This document shows positions 13,601 through 24,870 of a DNA stretch of 64,000 bases, one piece after another. Made by a program: the position numbers and the translations under genes. Under the pieces are notes generated by a model. That model saw nothing but the letters and a program-made list of their open reading frames with translations. It was not told the origin of the DNA and searched no databases. The stretch is from the NCBI RefSeq assembly GCF_051014685.1, contig NW_027478597.1, positions 310,001-374,000 on the forward strand, written 5' to 3'. Each line of letters starts with the position of its first letter. Positions within the stretch are counted from its first letter, which is position 1. The stretch comes from Ptiloglossa arizonensis (lineage: Eukaryota > Arthropoda > Insecta > Hymenoptera > Colletidae).

Positions 13601-15565
13601 ACAACGGTATGCGTACTTTTCCCCTAGGCCGCCCTAGTTATTCGTTTCGAGCATCAGAACTTCGAAAATTTTGAGTTTCTCAAGCGTTTCTTACTTCCAA
13701 ACTGCCATATCTCGCGAACGGATTGACCAATCCGCAAAATTTCTGTTGCATCTGAAAGTAGAAACTCGCCCGATTACAACGGTATGCGTACTTTTCCCCT
13801 AGGCCGTTCTAGTAATTCGTTTCGAGCATCAGAACATTGAAAATTTTGAGTTTCTCAAGCGTTTCTTACCTACAAACTGCCATATCTCGCGAACGGATTG
13901 ACCAATCCGCAAAATTTCTGTTGCATCTGAAAGTAGAAACTCGCGCGATTACAACGGTATGCGTACTTTTCCCCTAGTCCGTTCTAGTTATTCGTTTCGA
14001 GCATGAGAACTGTGAAAATTTCGAGTTTCTCAAGCGTTTCTTACCTCCAAACTGCCATATCTCGCGAACGGATTGACCAATCCGCAAAATTTCTGTTGCA
14101 TCTGAAAGTAGAAACCCGCCCGATTACCACGGTATGCGTACTTTTCCCCTAGGCCGTTCTAGTTGTTCGTTTCGAGCATCAGAACTGTGAAAATTTTGAG
14201 TTTCTCAACCGTTTCTTACCTCCAAACTGCCATTTCTCACGAACGGATTGACCAATCCGCAAAATTTCTGTTGCATCTGAAAGTAGAAACTCGGCCGATT
14301 ACAACGGTATGCGTACTATTCGACTAGGCCGTTCTAGTTATTCGGTTCGAGCATCAGAACTGCGAAACTTTTGAGTTTCTCAAGGGTTTCTTACCTACTA
14401 ACTGCCACATCTCGCGAACGGATTGACCAATCCGCAAAATTTCTGATGCATCTGAAAGCAGAAAATCGCCCGATTACAACGGTATGCGTACTTTTCCCCT
14501 AGGCCGCACTAGTTATTCGGTTCGAGCATCAGAACTGCGAAAATTTTGAGTTTCTCAAGCGTTTCTTTCCTCCAAACTGCCATATCTCGCGAACGGTTTG
14601 ACCAATCCGCAAAATTTCTGTTGCATCTGAAAGTAGAAACTCGCCCGATTACAACGGTATGCGTACTTTTCGCCTAGGCCGTCCTAGTTATTCGTTTCGA
14701 GCATCAGAACTGCGAAAATTTTGAGTTTCTCAGGCGTTTCTTACCTCCAAACTGCCATATCTCGCGAACGGATTGACCAATCCGCAAAATTTCTGTTGCA
14801 TCTGAAAGTAGAAACTCGCCCGAATACAACGGTATGCGTACTTTTCCCCTAGGCCGTTCTAGTTATTCGTTTCGAGCATCAGAACTGCGAAAATTTTGAG
14901 TTTCTCAAGCGTTTCTTAACTCCAAACTGCCATATCTCGCGAACGGATTGACCAATCCGCAAAATTTCTGTTGCATCTGAAAGTAGAAACTCGCCCGATT
15001 CCAACAGTATGCGTACTTTTCCCCTAGGCCATTCTAGTTGTTCGTTTCGAGCATCAGAACTGCGAAAATTTTGAGTTTCTCAAGCGTTCCTTACCTCCAA
15101 ACTGCCATATCTCGCGAACGGATTGACAATCCGCAAAATTTCTGTTGCATCTGAAAGTAGAAACTCGCCCGATTACAACTGTATGCGTACTTTTCCCCTA
15201 GTCCGTTCTAGTTAATCGGTTCGAGCATCAGAACTGCGAAAATGTTGAGTTTCTCAAGCGTTTCTTACCTCCAAACTGCCATATCTCGCGAACGGATTGA
15301 CCAATCCGCAAAATTTCTGTTGCATCTGAAAGTAGAAACTCGCCCCATTACAACGATATGCGTACTTTTCCCCTAGGCCGTTCTAGTTATTCGTCTCGAG
15401 CATCAGAACTGCGAAACTTTTGAGTTTCTCAAGGGTTTCTTACCTACTAACTGCCACATCTCGCGAACGGATTGACCAATCCGCAAAATTTCTGATGCAT
15501 CTGAAAGCAGAAACTCGCCCGATTACAACGGTATGCGTACTGTTCCCCTAGGCCGCCCTAGTTAT
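10676..15565 (+). repeat. Long HOR block 3 (partial, diverges at about 15.57 kb)
   Basis: Third occurrence of the block start. It follows block 2 order through the monomers equivalent to 7,526-8,390 but with one extra 6-monomer unit, then departs at about 15,565 where block 2 has GTTATTCGTTTCGAG and this block has GTTATTCGGTTCGAG followed by a TTCTTTCCTCC monomer. It contains a 1-bp deletion at 15,127 (GATTGACAATCC instead of GATTGACCAATCC) not present in the equivalent block 2 monomer. Confidence 0.8.
11551..14700 (+). repeat. Nested 6-monomer HOR in block 3 (three units)
   Basis: Units 11,551-12,600, 12,601-13,650 and 13,651-14,700, each 1,050 bp. The ATTGAAAATT monomer occurs at 12,776 and 13,826, exactly 1,050 bp apart. 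Here the extra unit is a full six monomers, unlike the five-monomer extra unit of block 1, so the two expansions were independent or one was later trimmed. The start of the third unit has a private change (GAACTTCGAAAA at 13,651). Confidence 0.85.
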
Positions 15566-18500
15566 TCGGTTCGAGCATCAGAACTGCGAAAATTTTGAGT
15601 TTCTCAAGCGTTCTTTCCTCCAAACTGCCATATCTCGCGAACGGTTTGACCAATCCGCAAAATTTCTGTTGCATCTGAAAGTAGAAACTCGCCCGATTAC
15701 AACGGTGTGCGTACTTTTCGCCTAGGCCGTCCTAGTTATTCGTTTCGAGCATCAGAACTGCGAAAATTTTGAGTTTCTCAGGCATTTCTTACCTCCAAAC
15801 TGACATATCTCGCGAACGGATTGACCAATCCGCAAAATTTCTGTTGCATCTGAAAGTAGAAACTCGCCCGATTACGACGGTATGCGTACTTTTCCCCTAG
15901 GCCGTTCTAGTTATTCGTTTCGAGCATCAGAACAGCGAAAATTTTGAGTTTCTCAAGCGTTTCTTACCTCCAAACTGCCATATCTCGCGAACGGATTGTC
16001 CAATCCGCAAAATTTCTGTTGCATCTGAAAGTAGAAACTCGCCCGATTACAACGGTATGCGTACTTTTCCCCTAGGCCTTTCTAGTTATTCGTTTCGAGC
16101 ATCAGAACTGCGAAAATTTTGAGTTTCTCAAGCGTTTCTTACTTCCAAACTGCCACATCTCGCGAACGGATTGACCAATCCGCAAAATTTCTGATGCATC
16201 TGAAAGCAGAAACTCGCCCGATTACAACTGTATGCGTACTTTTCCCCTAGTCCGTTCTAGTTATTCGTTTCGAGCATGAGAACTGCGAAAATTTTGAGTT
16301 TCTCAAGCGTTTCTAACCTACAAACTGCCACATCTCGCGAACGGGTTGTCCAATCCGCAAAATTTCTGTTGCATCTGAAAGTAGAAACTCGCCCGATTAC
16401 AACGATATGCGTACTTTTCCCCTAGGCCGTTCTAGTTATTCGTTTCGAGCATCAGAACTGCGAAAATTTTGAGTTTCTCAAGCGTTTCTTACCTACAAAC
16501 TGCCACATCTCGCGAACGGATTGACCAATCCGCAAAATTTCTGATGCATCTGAAGGTAGAAACTAGTCCGATTACAACGGTATGCGTACTTTTCCCCTAG
16601 GCCGTACTAGTTATTGGTTTCGAGCATCAGAACTGCGACAATTTTGCGTTTCTCAAGCGTTTCTTACCTCCAAACTGCCATATCTCGCGAACGGATTGAC
16701 CAATCCGCAAAATTTCTGTTGCATCTGAAAGTAGAAACTCGCCCGATTACAACGATATGCGTACTTCTCCCCTAGGCCGTTCTGGTTATTCTTTTCGAGC
16801 ATCAGAACTGTGAAAATTTTGAGTTTCTCAAGCGTTTCTTACTTCCAAACTGCCACATCTCGCGAACGGACTGACCAATCCGCAAAATTTCTGATGCATC
16901 TGAATGCAGAAACTCGCCCGATTACAACTGTATGCGTACTTTTCCCCTAGTCCGTTCTAGTTATTCGTTTCGAGCATGAGAACTGCGAAAATTTTGAGTT
17001 TCTCAAGCGTTTCTAACCTACAAACTGCCACATCTCGCGAACGGATTGTCCAATCCGCAAAATTTCTGTTGCATCTGAATGCAGAAACTCGCGCGATTAC
17101 AACGGTATGCGTACTTTTACCCTAGGCCGTTCTAGTTATTCGTTTCGAGCATGAGAACTGTGAAAATTTCGAGTTTCTCAACCGTTTCTTACCTCCAAAC
17201 TGCCATATCTCACGAACGGATTGACCAATCCGCAAAATTTCTGTTGCATCTGAAAGTAGAAACTCGGCCGATTACAACGGTATGCGTACTTTTCGACTAG
17301 GCCGTTCTAGTTATTCGGTTCGAGCATCAGAACTGCGAAACTTTTGAGTTTCTCAAGGGTTTCTTACCTACTAACTGCCACATCTCGCGAACGGATTGAC
17401 CAATCCGCAAAATTTCGGTTGCATCTGAAAGTAGAAACTCGCCCGATTACAACGGTATGCGTACTTTTCCCCTAGGCCGTTTTAGTTATTCGTTTCGAGC
17501 ATCAGAACTGCGAAAATTTTGAGTTTCTCAAGCGTTTCTTAACTCCAAACTGCCATATCTCGCGAACGGATTGACCAATCCGCAAAATTTCTGTTGCATC
17601 TGAAGGTAGAAACTCGCGCGATTACAACGGTATGCGTACTTTTACCCTAGGCCGTTCTAGTTATTCGTTTCGAGCATGAGAACTGTGAAAATTTCGAGTT
17701 TCTCAAGCGTTTCTTACCTCCAAACTGCCATATCTCGCGAACGGATTGACCAATCCGCAAAATTTCTGTTGCATCTGAAAGTATTATCTCGCCCGATTAC
17801 AACGGTATGTGTACTTTTCCCCTAGGCCGTTCTAGTTGTTCGTTTCGAGCATCAGAACTGCGAAATTTTTGAGTTTCTCAAGCGTTTCTTACTTCCAAAC
17901 TGCCATATCTCGCGAACGGATTGACCAATCCGATAAATTTCTGTTGCATCTGAAGGTAGAAACTCGCCCGATTACAACGGTATGCGTACTTTTCCCCTAG
18001 GCCGTTCTAGTTGTTCGTTTCGAGCATCAGAACTGTGAAAATTTTGAGTTTCTCAACCGTTTCTTACCTCCAAACTGCCATATCTCACGAACGGATTGAC
18101 CAATCCGCAAAATTTCTGTTGCATCTGAAAGTAGAAACTCGGCCGATTATAACGGTATGCGTACTTTTCCCCTAGGCCGTTCTAGTTGTTCGTTTCGAGC
18201 ATCAGAACTGTGAAAATTTTGAGTTTCTCAAGCGTTTCTTACTTCCAAACTGCCACATCTCGCGAACGGACTGACCAATCCGCAAAATTTCTGATGCATC
18301 TGAATGCAGAAACTCGCCCGATTACAACTGTATGCGTACTTTTCCACTAGTCCGTTCTAGTTATTCGGTTCGAGCATCAGAACTGCGAAAATGTTGAGTT
18401 TCTCAAGCGTTTCTTACCTCCAAACTGCCATATCTCGCGAACGGATTGACCAATCCGCAAAATTTCTGTTGCATCTGAAAGTAGAAACTCGCCCGATTAC

Positions 18501-21500
18501 AACGATATGCGTACTTTTCCCCTAGGCCGTTCTGGTTATTCTTTTCGAGCATCAGAACTGTGAAAATTTTGAGTTTCTCAAGCGTTTCTTACTTCCAAAC
18601 TGCCACATCTCGCGAACGGACTGACCAATCCGCAAAATTTCTGATGCATCTGAATGCAGAAACTCGCCCGATTACAACTGTATGCGTACTTTTCCCCTAG
18701 TCCGTTCTAGTTGTTCGTTTCGAGCATGAGAACTGTGAAAATTTCGAGTTTCTCAAGCGTTTCTTACCTCCAAACTGCCATATCTCGCGAACGGATTGAC
18801 CAATCCGCAAAATTTCTGTTGCATCTGAAAGTAGTAACTCGCCCGATTACAACGGTATGTGTACTTTTCCCCTAAGCCGTTCTAGTTGTTCGTTTCGAGC
18901 ATCAGACCTGCGAAATTTTTGAGTTTCTCAAGCGTTTCTTACTTCCAAACTGCCATATCTCGCGAACGGATTGACCAATCCGATAAATTTCTGTTGCATC
19001 TGAAGGTAGAAACTCGCCCGATTACAACGGTATGCGTACTTTTCCCCTAGGCCGTTCTAGTTATTCGTTTCGAGCATCAGAACTGCGAAAATTTTGAGTT
19101 TCTCAAGCGTTTCTTACCTACAAACTGCCACATCTCGCGAACGGATTGACCAATCCGCAAAATTTCTGATGCATCTGAAAGCAGAAACTCGCCCGATTAC
19201 AACTGTATGCGTACTTTTCCCCTAGTCCGTTCTAGTTATTCGTTTCGAGCATGAGAACTGCGAAAATTTTGAGTTTCTCAAGCGTTTCTAACCTACAAAC
19301 TGCCACATCTCGCGAACGGGTTGTCCAATCCGCAAAATTTCTGTTGCATCTGAAAGTAGAAACTCGCCCGATTACAACGATATGCGTACTTTTCCCCTAG
19401 GCCGTTCTAGTTATTCGTTTCGAGCATCAGAACTGCGAAAATTTTGAGTTTCTCAAGCGTTTCTTACCTACAAACTGCCACATCTCGCGAACGGATTGAC
19501 CAATCCGCAAAATTTCTGATGCATCTGAAGGTAGAAACTAGTCCGATTACAACGGTATGCGTACTTTTCCCCTAGGCCGTACTAGTTATTGGTTTCGAGC
19601 ATCAGAACTGCGACAATTTTGCGTTTCTCAAGCGTTTCTTACCTCCAAACTGCCATATCTCGCGAACGGATTGACCAATCCGCAAAATTTCTGTTGCATC
19701 TGAAAGTAGAAACTCGCCCGATTACAACGATATGCGTACTTCTCCCCTAGGCCGTTCTGGTTATTCTTTTCGAGCATCAGAACTGTGAAAATTTTGAGTT
19801 CTCAGGCGTTTCTTACCTCCAAACTGCCATATCTCGCGAACGGATTGACCAATCCGCAAAATTTCTGTTGCATCTGAAAGTAGAAACTCGCCCGATTACA
19901 ACGATATGCGTACCTTTCCCCTAGGCCGTTCTAGTTATTCGTTTCGAGCATCAGAACTGCGAAAATTTTGAGTTTCTCAGGCGTTTCTTACCTCCAAACT
20001 GCCATATCTCGCGAACGGATTGACCAATCCGCAAAATTTCTGTTGCATCTGAAAGTAGAAACTCGCCCGATTACAACGGTATGCGTACTTTTCCCCTAGG
20101 CCTTTCTAGTTATTCGTTTCGAGCATCAGAACTGCGAAAATTTTGAGTTTCTCAAGCGTTTCTTAACTCCAAACTGCCATATCTCGCGAACGGATTGACC
20201 AATCCGCAAAATTTCTGTTGCATCTGAAAGTAGAAACTCGCCCGATTACAACGATATGCGTACTTTTCCCCTAGGCCGTTCTGGTTATTCTTTTCGAGCA
20301 TCAGAACTGTGAAAATTTTGAGTTTCTCAAGCGTTTCTTACTTCCAAACTGCCACATCTCGCGAACGGACTGACCAATCCGCAAAATTTCTGATGCATCT
20401 GAATGCAGAAACTCGCCCGATTACAACTGTATGCGTACTTTTCCCTAGTCCGTTCTAGTTGTTCGTTTCGAGCATGAGAACTGTGAAAATTTCGAGTTTC
20501 TCAAGCGTTTCTTACCTCCAAACTGCCATATCTCGCGAACGGATTGACCAATCCGCAAAATTTCTGTTGCATCTGAAAGTAGTAACTCGCCCGATTACAA
20601 CGGTATGTGTACTTTTCCCCTAAGCCGTTCTAGTTGTTCGTTTCGAGCATCAGACCTGCGAAATTTTTGAGTTTCTCAAGCGTTTCTTACTTCCAAACTG
20701 CCATATCTCGCGAACGGATTGACCAATCCGATAAATTTCTGTTGCATCTGAAGGTAGAAACTCGCCCGATTACAACGGTATGCGTACTTTTCCCCTAGGC
20801 CGTCCTAGTTGTTCGTTTCGAGCATCAGAACTGTGAAAATTTTGAGTTTCTCAACCGTTTCTTACCTCCAAACTGCCATATCACACGAACGGATTGACCA
20901 ATCCGCAAAATTTCTGTTGCATCTGAAAGTAGAAACTCGGCCGATTACAACGGTATGCGTACTTTTCGACTAGGCCGTTCTAGTTATTCGGTTCGAGCAT
21001 CAGAACTGCGAAACTTTTGAGTTTCTCAAGGGTTTCTTACCTACTAACTGCCACATCTCGTGAACGGATTGACCAATCCGCAAAATTTCTGATGCATCTG
21101 AAAGCAGAAACTCGCCCGATTACAACGGTATGCGTACTTTTCCCTAGGCCGCCCTAGTTATTCGGTTCGAGCATCAGAACTGCGAAACTTTTGAGTTTCT
21201 CAAGGGTTTCTTACCTACTAACTGCCACATCTGGCGAACGGATTGACCAATCCGCAAAATTTCTGATGCATCTGAAAGCAGAAACTCGCCCGATTACAAC
21301 GGTATGCGTACTTTTCCCCTAGGCCGTCCTAGTTATTCGGTTCGAGCATCAGAACTGCGAAAATTTTGAGTTTCTCAAGCGTTTCTTTCCTCCAAACTGC
21401 CATATCTCGCGAACGGTTTGACCAATCCGCAAAATTTCTGTTGCATCTGAAAGTAGAAACTCGCCCGATTACAACGGTATGCGTACTTTTCGCCTAGGCC

Positions 21501-23200
21501 GTCCTAGTTATTCGTTTCGAGCATCAGAACTGCGAAAATTTTGAGTTTCTCAGGCGTTTCTTACCTCCAAACTGCCATATCTCGCGAACGGATTGACCAA
21601 TCCGCAAAATTTCTGTTGCATCTGAAAGTAGAAACTCGCCCGATTACAACGGTATGCGTACTTTTCCCTAGGCCTTTCTAGTTATTCGTTTCGAGCATCA
21701 GAACTGCGAAAATTTTGAGTTTCTCAAGCGTTTCTTAACTCCAAACTGCCATATCTCGCGAACGGATTGACCAATCCGCAAAATTTCTGTTGCATCTGAA
21801 AGTAGAAACTCGCCCGATTCCAACTGTATGCGTACTTTTCCCCTAGGCCATTCTAGTTGTTCGTTTCGAGCATCAGAACTGCGAAAATTTTGAGTTTCTC
21901 AAGCGTTTCTTACCTCCAAACTGCCATATCTCGCGAACGGATTGACCAATCCGCAAAATTTCTGTTGCATCTGAAAGTAGAAACTCGCCCGATTACAACT
22001 GTATGCGTACTTTTCCCCTAGTCCGTTCTAGTTAATCGGTTCGAGCATCAGAACTGCGAAAATGTTGAGTTTCTCAAGCGTTTCTTACCTCCAAACTGCC
22101 ATATCTCGCGAACGGATTGACCAATCCGCAAAATTTCTGTTGCATCTGAAAGTAGAAACTCGCCCCATTACAACGATATGCGTACTTTTCCCCTAGGCCG
22201 TTCTGGTTATTCTTTTCGAGCATCAGAACTGCGAAAATTTTGAGTTCCTCAAGCGTTTCTTACCTCCAAACTGCCATATCTCGCGAACGGATTGACCAAT
22301 CCGCAAAATTTCTGTTGCATCCGAAGGTAGAAACTCGCGCGATTACAACGGTATGCGTACTTTTACCCTAGGCCGTTCTAGTTATTCGTTTCGAGCATGA
22401 GAACTGTGAAAATTTCGAGTTTCTCAAGCGTTTCTTACCTCCAACCTGCCATATCTCGCGAACGGATTGACCGATCCGCAAAATTTCTGTTGCATCTGAA
22501 AGTATTATCTCGCCCGATTACAACGGTATGTGTACTTTTCCCCTAGGACGTTCTAGTTGTTCGTTTCGAGCATCAGAACTGCGAAATTTTTGAGTTTCTC
22601 AAGCGTTTCTTACTTCCAAACTGCCATATCTCGCGAACGGATTGACCAATCCGATAAATTTCTGTTGCATCTGAAGGTAGAAACTCGCCCGATTACAACG
22701 GTATGCGTACTTTTCCCCTAGGCCGTTCTAGTTGTTCGTTTCGAGCATCAGAACTGTGAAAATTTTGAGTTTCTCAACCGTTTCTTACCTCCAAACTGCC
22801 ATATCTCACGAACGGATTGACCAATCCGCAAAATTTCTGTTGCATCTGAAAGTAGAAACTCGGCCGATTACAACGGTATGCGTACTTTTCGAATAGGCCG
22901 TTCTAGTTATTCGGTTCGAGCATCAGAACTGCGAAACTTTTGAGTTTCTCAAGGGTTTCTTACCTACTAACTGCCACATCTCGCGAACGGATTGACCAAT
23001 CCGCAAAATTTCTGATGCATCTGAAAGCAGAAACTCGCCCGATTACAACGGTATGCGTACTTTTCCCCTAGGCCGCCCTAGTTACTCGGTTCGAGCATCA
23101 GAACTGCGAAAATGTTGAGTTTCTCAAGCGTTTCTTACCTCCAAACTGCCATATCTCGCGAACGGATTGACCAATCCGCAAAATTTCTGTTGCATCTGAA
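15566..23200 (+). repeat. Mosaic satellite segment of domain I
   Basis: About 43 monomers without one dominant HOR but with several shared segments at integer monomer offsets: 16.17-16.83 kb with 19.15-19.80 kb (17 monomers, 2,975 bp); 18.48-19.06 kb with 20.23-20.80 kb (10 monomers less 2 bp); 17.58-18.16 kb with 22.30-22.89 kb (27 monomers less 4 bp); and 21.69-22.21 kb with 7.70-8.23 kb (80 monomers less 6 bp). Each offset deficit equals the number of 1-bp deletions in between. A local variant CCGATAAATTTC occurs at about 17.93, 18.99, 20.73 and 22.65 kb. No gene or insertion is visible. Confidence 0.75.
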
Positions 23201-23275
23201 AGTAGAAACTCACCCGATTACAACGGTATGCGTACCTTTCCCCTAGGCCGTCCTAGTTATTCGTTTCGAGCATCA

Positions 23276-23974
23276 GAACTGCGAAAATTTTGAGTTTCTC
23301 AAGCGTTTCTTACCTACAAACTGCCACACCTCGCGAACGGATTGGCCAATCCGCAAAATTTCTGATGCATCTGAAACTAGAAACTCGCCCGATTACAAGG
23401 GTATGCGTACTTTTCCCCTAGGCCGTTCTAGTTATTCGTTTCGAACATCAGAACTGCGAAAATTTTGAGTTTCTCAAGCGTTTCTTACCTCCAAACTGCC
23501 ATATCTCACGAACGGATTGACCAATCCGCAAAATTTCTGTTGCATCTGAAAGTAGAAACTCGCCCGATTACAACGGTATGCGTACTTTTCCCCTAGGCCG
23601 TTCTAGTTATTCGTTTCGAGCATCAGAACTGCGAAAATTTTGAGTTTCTCAAGCGTTTCTTACTTCCAAACTGCCATATCTCGCGAACGGATTGACCAAT
23701 CCGCAAAATTTCTGTTGCATCTGAAGGTAGAAACTCGCCCGATTACAACGGTGTGCGTACTTTTCCCCTAGGCCGCCCTAGTTATTCGTTTCGAGCATCA
23801 GAACTGCGAAAATTTTGAGTTTCTCAAGCGTTTCTTACTTCCAAACTGCTATATCTCGCGAACGGATTGACCAATCCTCAAAATTTCTGTTGCATCTGAA
23901 AGTAGAAGCTCGCCCGATGACAACGGTGTGCGTACTTTTCCCCTAGGCCGTCCTCGTTATTCGTTTCGAGCATC
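23276..23974 (+). repeat. 4-monomer segment repeated at about 30,274-30,972
   Basis: Shared series of rare variants in the same order: CTGCCACACCTCGCG with ATTGGCCAAT, then TTCGAACATCAG with TCTCACGAAC, then GAAGGTAG with GGTGTGCG, then CTGCTATATCTCG with GAAGCTCGCC and GTCCTCGTTATTCG. The offset is 6,998 bp, which is 40 monomers less two 1-bp deletions (near 29,366 and 29,540). The third monomer tail differs slightly (GTGTGCG versus ATGCG in the fourth). Confidence 0.75.
23338..23353. other. First perfect 16-bp palindrome CGGATTGGCCAATCCG
   Basis: Most monomers carry CGGATTG-AC-CAATCCG at monomer positions 69-84, a 7-bp inverted repeat with a 2-bp asymmetric centre. Here the centre is GG/CC, so all 16 bases are self-complementary. 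The same form recurs in many monomers of domain II (for example near 24,038, 25,263, 27,713, 31,382, 35,412, 42,413 and 63,413) and I did not see it in domain I. It contains the CCAAT pentamer on both strands. Whether any protein binds it is unknown. Confidence 0.9.
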
Positions 23975-24870
23975 AGAACTGCGAAAATTTTGAGTTTCTC
24001 AAGCGTTTCTTACCTACAAACTGCCACATCTCGCGAACGGATTGGCCAATCCGCAAAATTTCTGATGCATCTGAAACTAGAAACTCGCCCGATTACAAGG
24101 GTATGCGTACTTTTCCCCTAGGCCGTTCTAGTTATTCGTTTCGGGCATCAGAACTGCGAAAATGTTGAGTTTCTTAAGCGTTTCTTACCTCCAAACTGCC
24201 ATATCTCGCGAACGGATTGACCAATCCGCAAAATTTCTGTTGCATCTGAAAGTAGAAACTCGGCCGATTACAACGGTATGCGTACTTTTCCCCTAGGCCG
24301 CCCTAGTTATTCGTTTCGAGCATCAGAACTGCGAAAATTTTGAGTTTCTCAAGCGTTTCTTACTTCCAAACTGCCATATCTCGCGAACGGATTGACCAAT
24401 CCGCAAAATTTCTGTTGCATCTGAAAGTAGAAACTCGCCCGATTACAACGGTATGCGTACTTTTCGCCTAGGCCGTCCTAGTTATTCGTTTCGAGAATCA
24501 GAACTGCGAAAATTTTGAGTTTCTCAAGCGTTTCTTAACTCCAAACTGCCATATCTCGCGAACGGATTGACCAATCCGCAAAATTTCTGTTGCATCTGAA
24601 AGTAGAAACTCGCCCGATTCCAACGGTATGCGTACTTTTCCCCTAGGCCGCCCTAGTTATTCGTTTCGAGCATCAGAACTGCGAAAATTTTGAGTTTCTC
24701 AAGCGTTTCTTACATCCAAACTGCCATATCTCGCGAACGGATTGACCAATCCGCAAAATTTCTGTTGCATTTGAAAGTAGTAACTCGCCCGATTACAACG
24801 GTATGTGTACTTTTCCCCTAGGCCGTTCTAGTTGTTCGTTTCGAACATCAGAACTGCGAAAATTTTGAGT
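23975..24870 (+). repeat. 5-monomer segment seen three times
   Basis: Recurs at about 25,200-26,095 (offset 1,225 bp, 7 monomers) and 27,650-28,545 (a further 2,450 bp). Ordered markers are ATTGGCCAAT with ACTAGAAAC and ACAAGGG, CGGGCATCAG with AATGTTGAG, a plain monomer with TTCGCCTAGG, CGAGAATCAG with TTAACTCC, and ACATCC with GCATTTGAAAGTAGTAAC ending in TTCGAACATCAG. Copy 3 has private changes GACCTGCG (27,651) and GAGTATCTTAAG. Confidence 0.8.

Larger units (their letters stand above)
1..23200 (+). repeat. Satellite macro-domain I
   Basis: Diagnostic monomer variants define this domain: CTAGTCC in place of CTAGGCC, ACCTACTAACTGCC with CAAGGGTTTC, ACTCGGCCGATTAC with TTCGACTAGG, TTCGAGCATGAG, and AGTAATTCG. 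I find the CTAGTCC, TACTAAC and GCATGAG forms repeatedly up to about 22.95 kb and not afterwards. Conversely CAATCCTC, ATTGGCCAAT and ACAAGGG forms are absent here. The right boundary falls between about 23,040 and 23,280, where a transitional monomer still carries CGGTTCGAG before the next carries domain II variants. No inserted non-satellite DNA marks the boundary, so this is an internal subfamily transition. Confidence 0.8.

Noticed and set aside
15127..15620. Two close 1-bp deletions as frameshifts in a pseudogene
   Set aside because: There is no coding sequence for them to disrupt; they are length variants or possible base-calling errors in satellite DNA.
326..23100. RNA polymerase III internal promoter or tRNA-derived origin
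   Set aside because: CGGTTCGAGCATC in some domain I monomers matches the first seven bases of a B box (GGTTCGA) but not the final CC. The rest of the monomer shows no cloverleaf, and most monomers read CGTTTCGAG.
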